A stretch of 7,175 bases of DNA from contig JACTML010000117.1 in the NCBI GenBank assembly GCA_014584635.1, positions 1 to 7,175 of the forward strand, given 5' to 3'. The position numbers and the translations under genes were made by a program. The stretch comes from Nitrosomonas eutropha. GTDB lineage: Bacteria > Pseudomonadota > Gammaproteobacteria > Burkholderiales > Nitrosomonadaceae. Below the pieces are notes generated by a model that was given only the letters and a program-made list of their open reading frames with translations, had not been told where the DNA came from and made no database searches. Positions 7,140-7,175 of the stretch are shown here, piece by piece (the first letter of the stretch is position 1; every line of letters starts with the position of its first letter).

Positions 7140-7175
7140 GGAACCTCTGCACAACTTTGTCGTTGCGAGGAGCGC
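7140..7175. repeat. Edge of a probable dispersed repeat or IS terminus
   Basis: Coding sequence ends at the fleR TGA (7137-7139). The following bases read GGAACCTCTGCACAA, which resembles IS5-like terminal repeats, then GTCGTTGCGAGGAGCGC (7159-7175). The latter matches, from memory, the first arm of the widespread GTCATTGCGAGGAGC-type interspersed palindromic repeat of many proteobacteria. The second arm would lie beyond the window. GAGG-AA-CCTC (7138-7147) forms a small palindrome across the stop codon. Identification rests on recall only. Confidence 0.4.

Noticed and set aside
1..7175. tRNA or rRNA genes, CRISPR arrays, riboswitches, complete transposons
   Set aside because: No cloverleaf-like segment, regularly spaced repeats, known aptamer-like leader or transposase was seen; nearly all the window is taken by six flagellar genes.

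Overview
The window looks like an ordinary chromosomal flagellar locus from a proteobacterium. A betaproteobacterium close to the ammonia-oxidising Nitrosomonadaceae is my best guess, from the FleS/FleR-type regulators, moderate GC content and an interspersed-repeat signature at the right edge. That placement is an inference; no sequence search was possible.

Layout. Bases 1-4379 are a leftward (minus-strand) run in the order fliF (2733-4379), fliG (1748-2743), fliH (929-1633) and fliI (908 to beyond base 1, cut by the window edge). These encode the MS ring, the rotor/switch protein, the export-ATPase regulator and the export ATPase. fliF and fliG overlap by 11 bp. fliG and fliH are separated by a 114-bp spacer, and fliH and fliI by 20 bp. 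A 230-bp divergent control region (4380-4609) follows. Rightward from it lie fleS (4610-5785, cytoplasmic PAS histidine kinase) and fleR (5826-7139, sigma54-dependent response regulator), 40 bp apart. Immediately after the fleR stop, 7140-7175 looks like the start of a dispersed repeat or IS end.

How they work together. FliF forms the membrane ring, FliG is mounted on its cytoplasmic face, and FliH/FliI energise type III export through the ring. FleS and FleR form the two-component switch that, in polar flagellates, turns on sigma54-dependent hook/basal-body genes once early structures are in place. The head-to-head arrangement puts the MS-ring/rotor genes and their likely checkpoint kinase on one shared regulatory region.

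I see no evidence for a novel defence, mobile or biosynthetic system. All six proteins have their diagnostic motifs and no gene is visibly broken. The points worth a second look are the missing fliE between regulator and fliF, half-site repeats in the divergent promoter, a weak fleS start with an overlapping upstream reading frame, a dnaX-like slippery heptamer in fliH, the fliG-fliH spacer, and the repeat abutting fleR.
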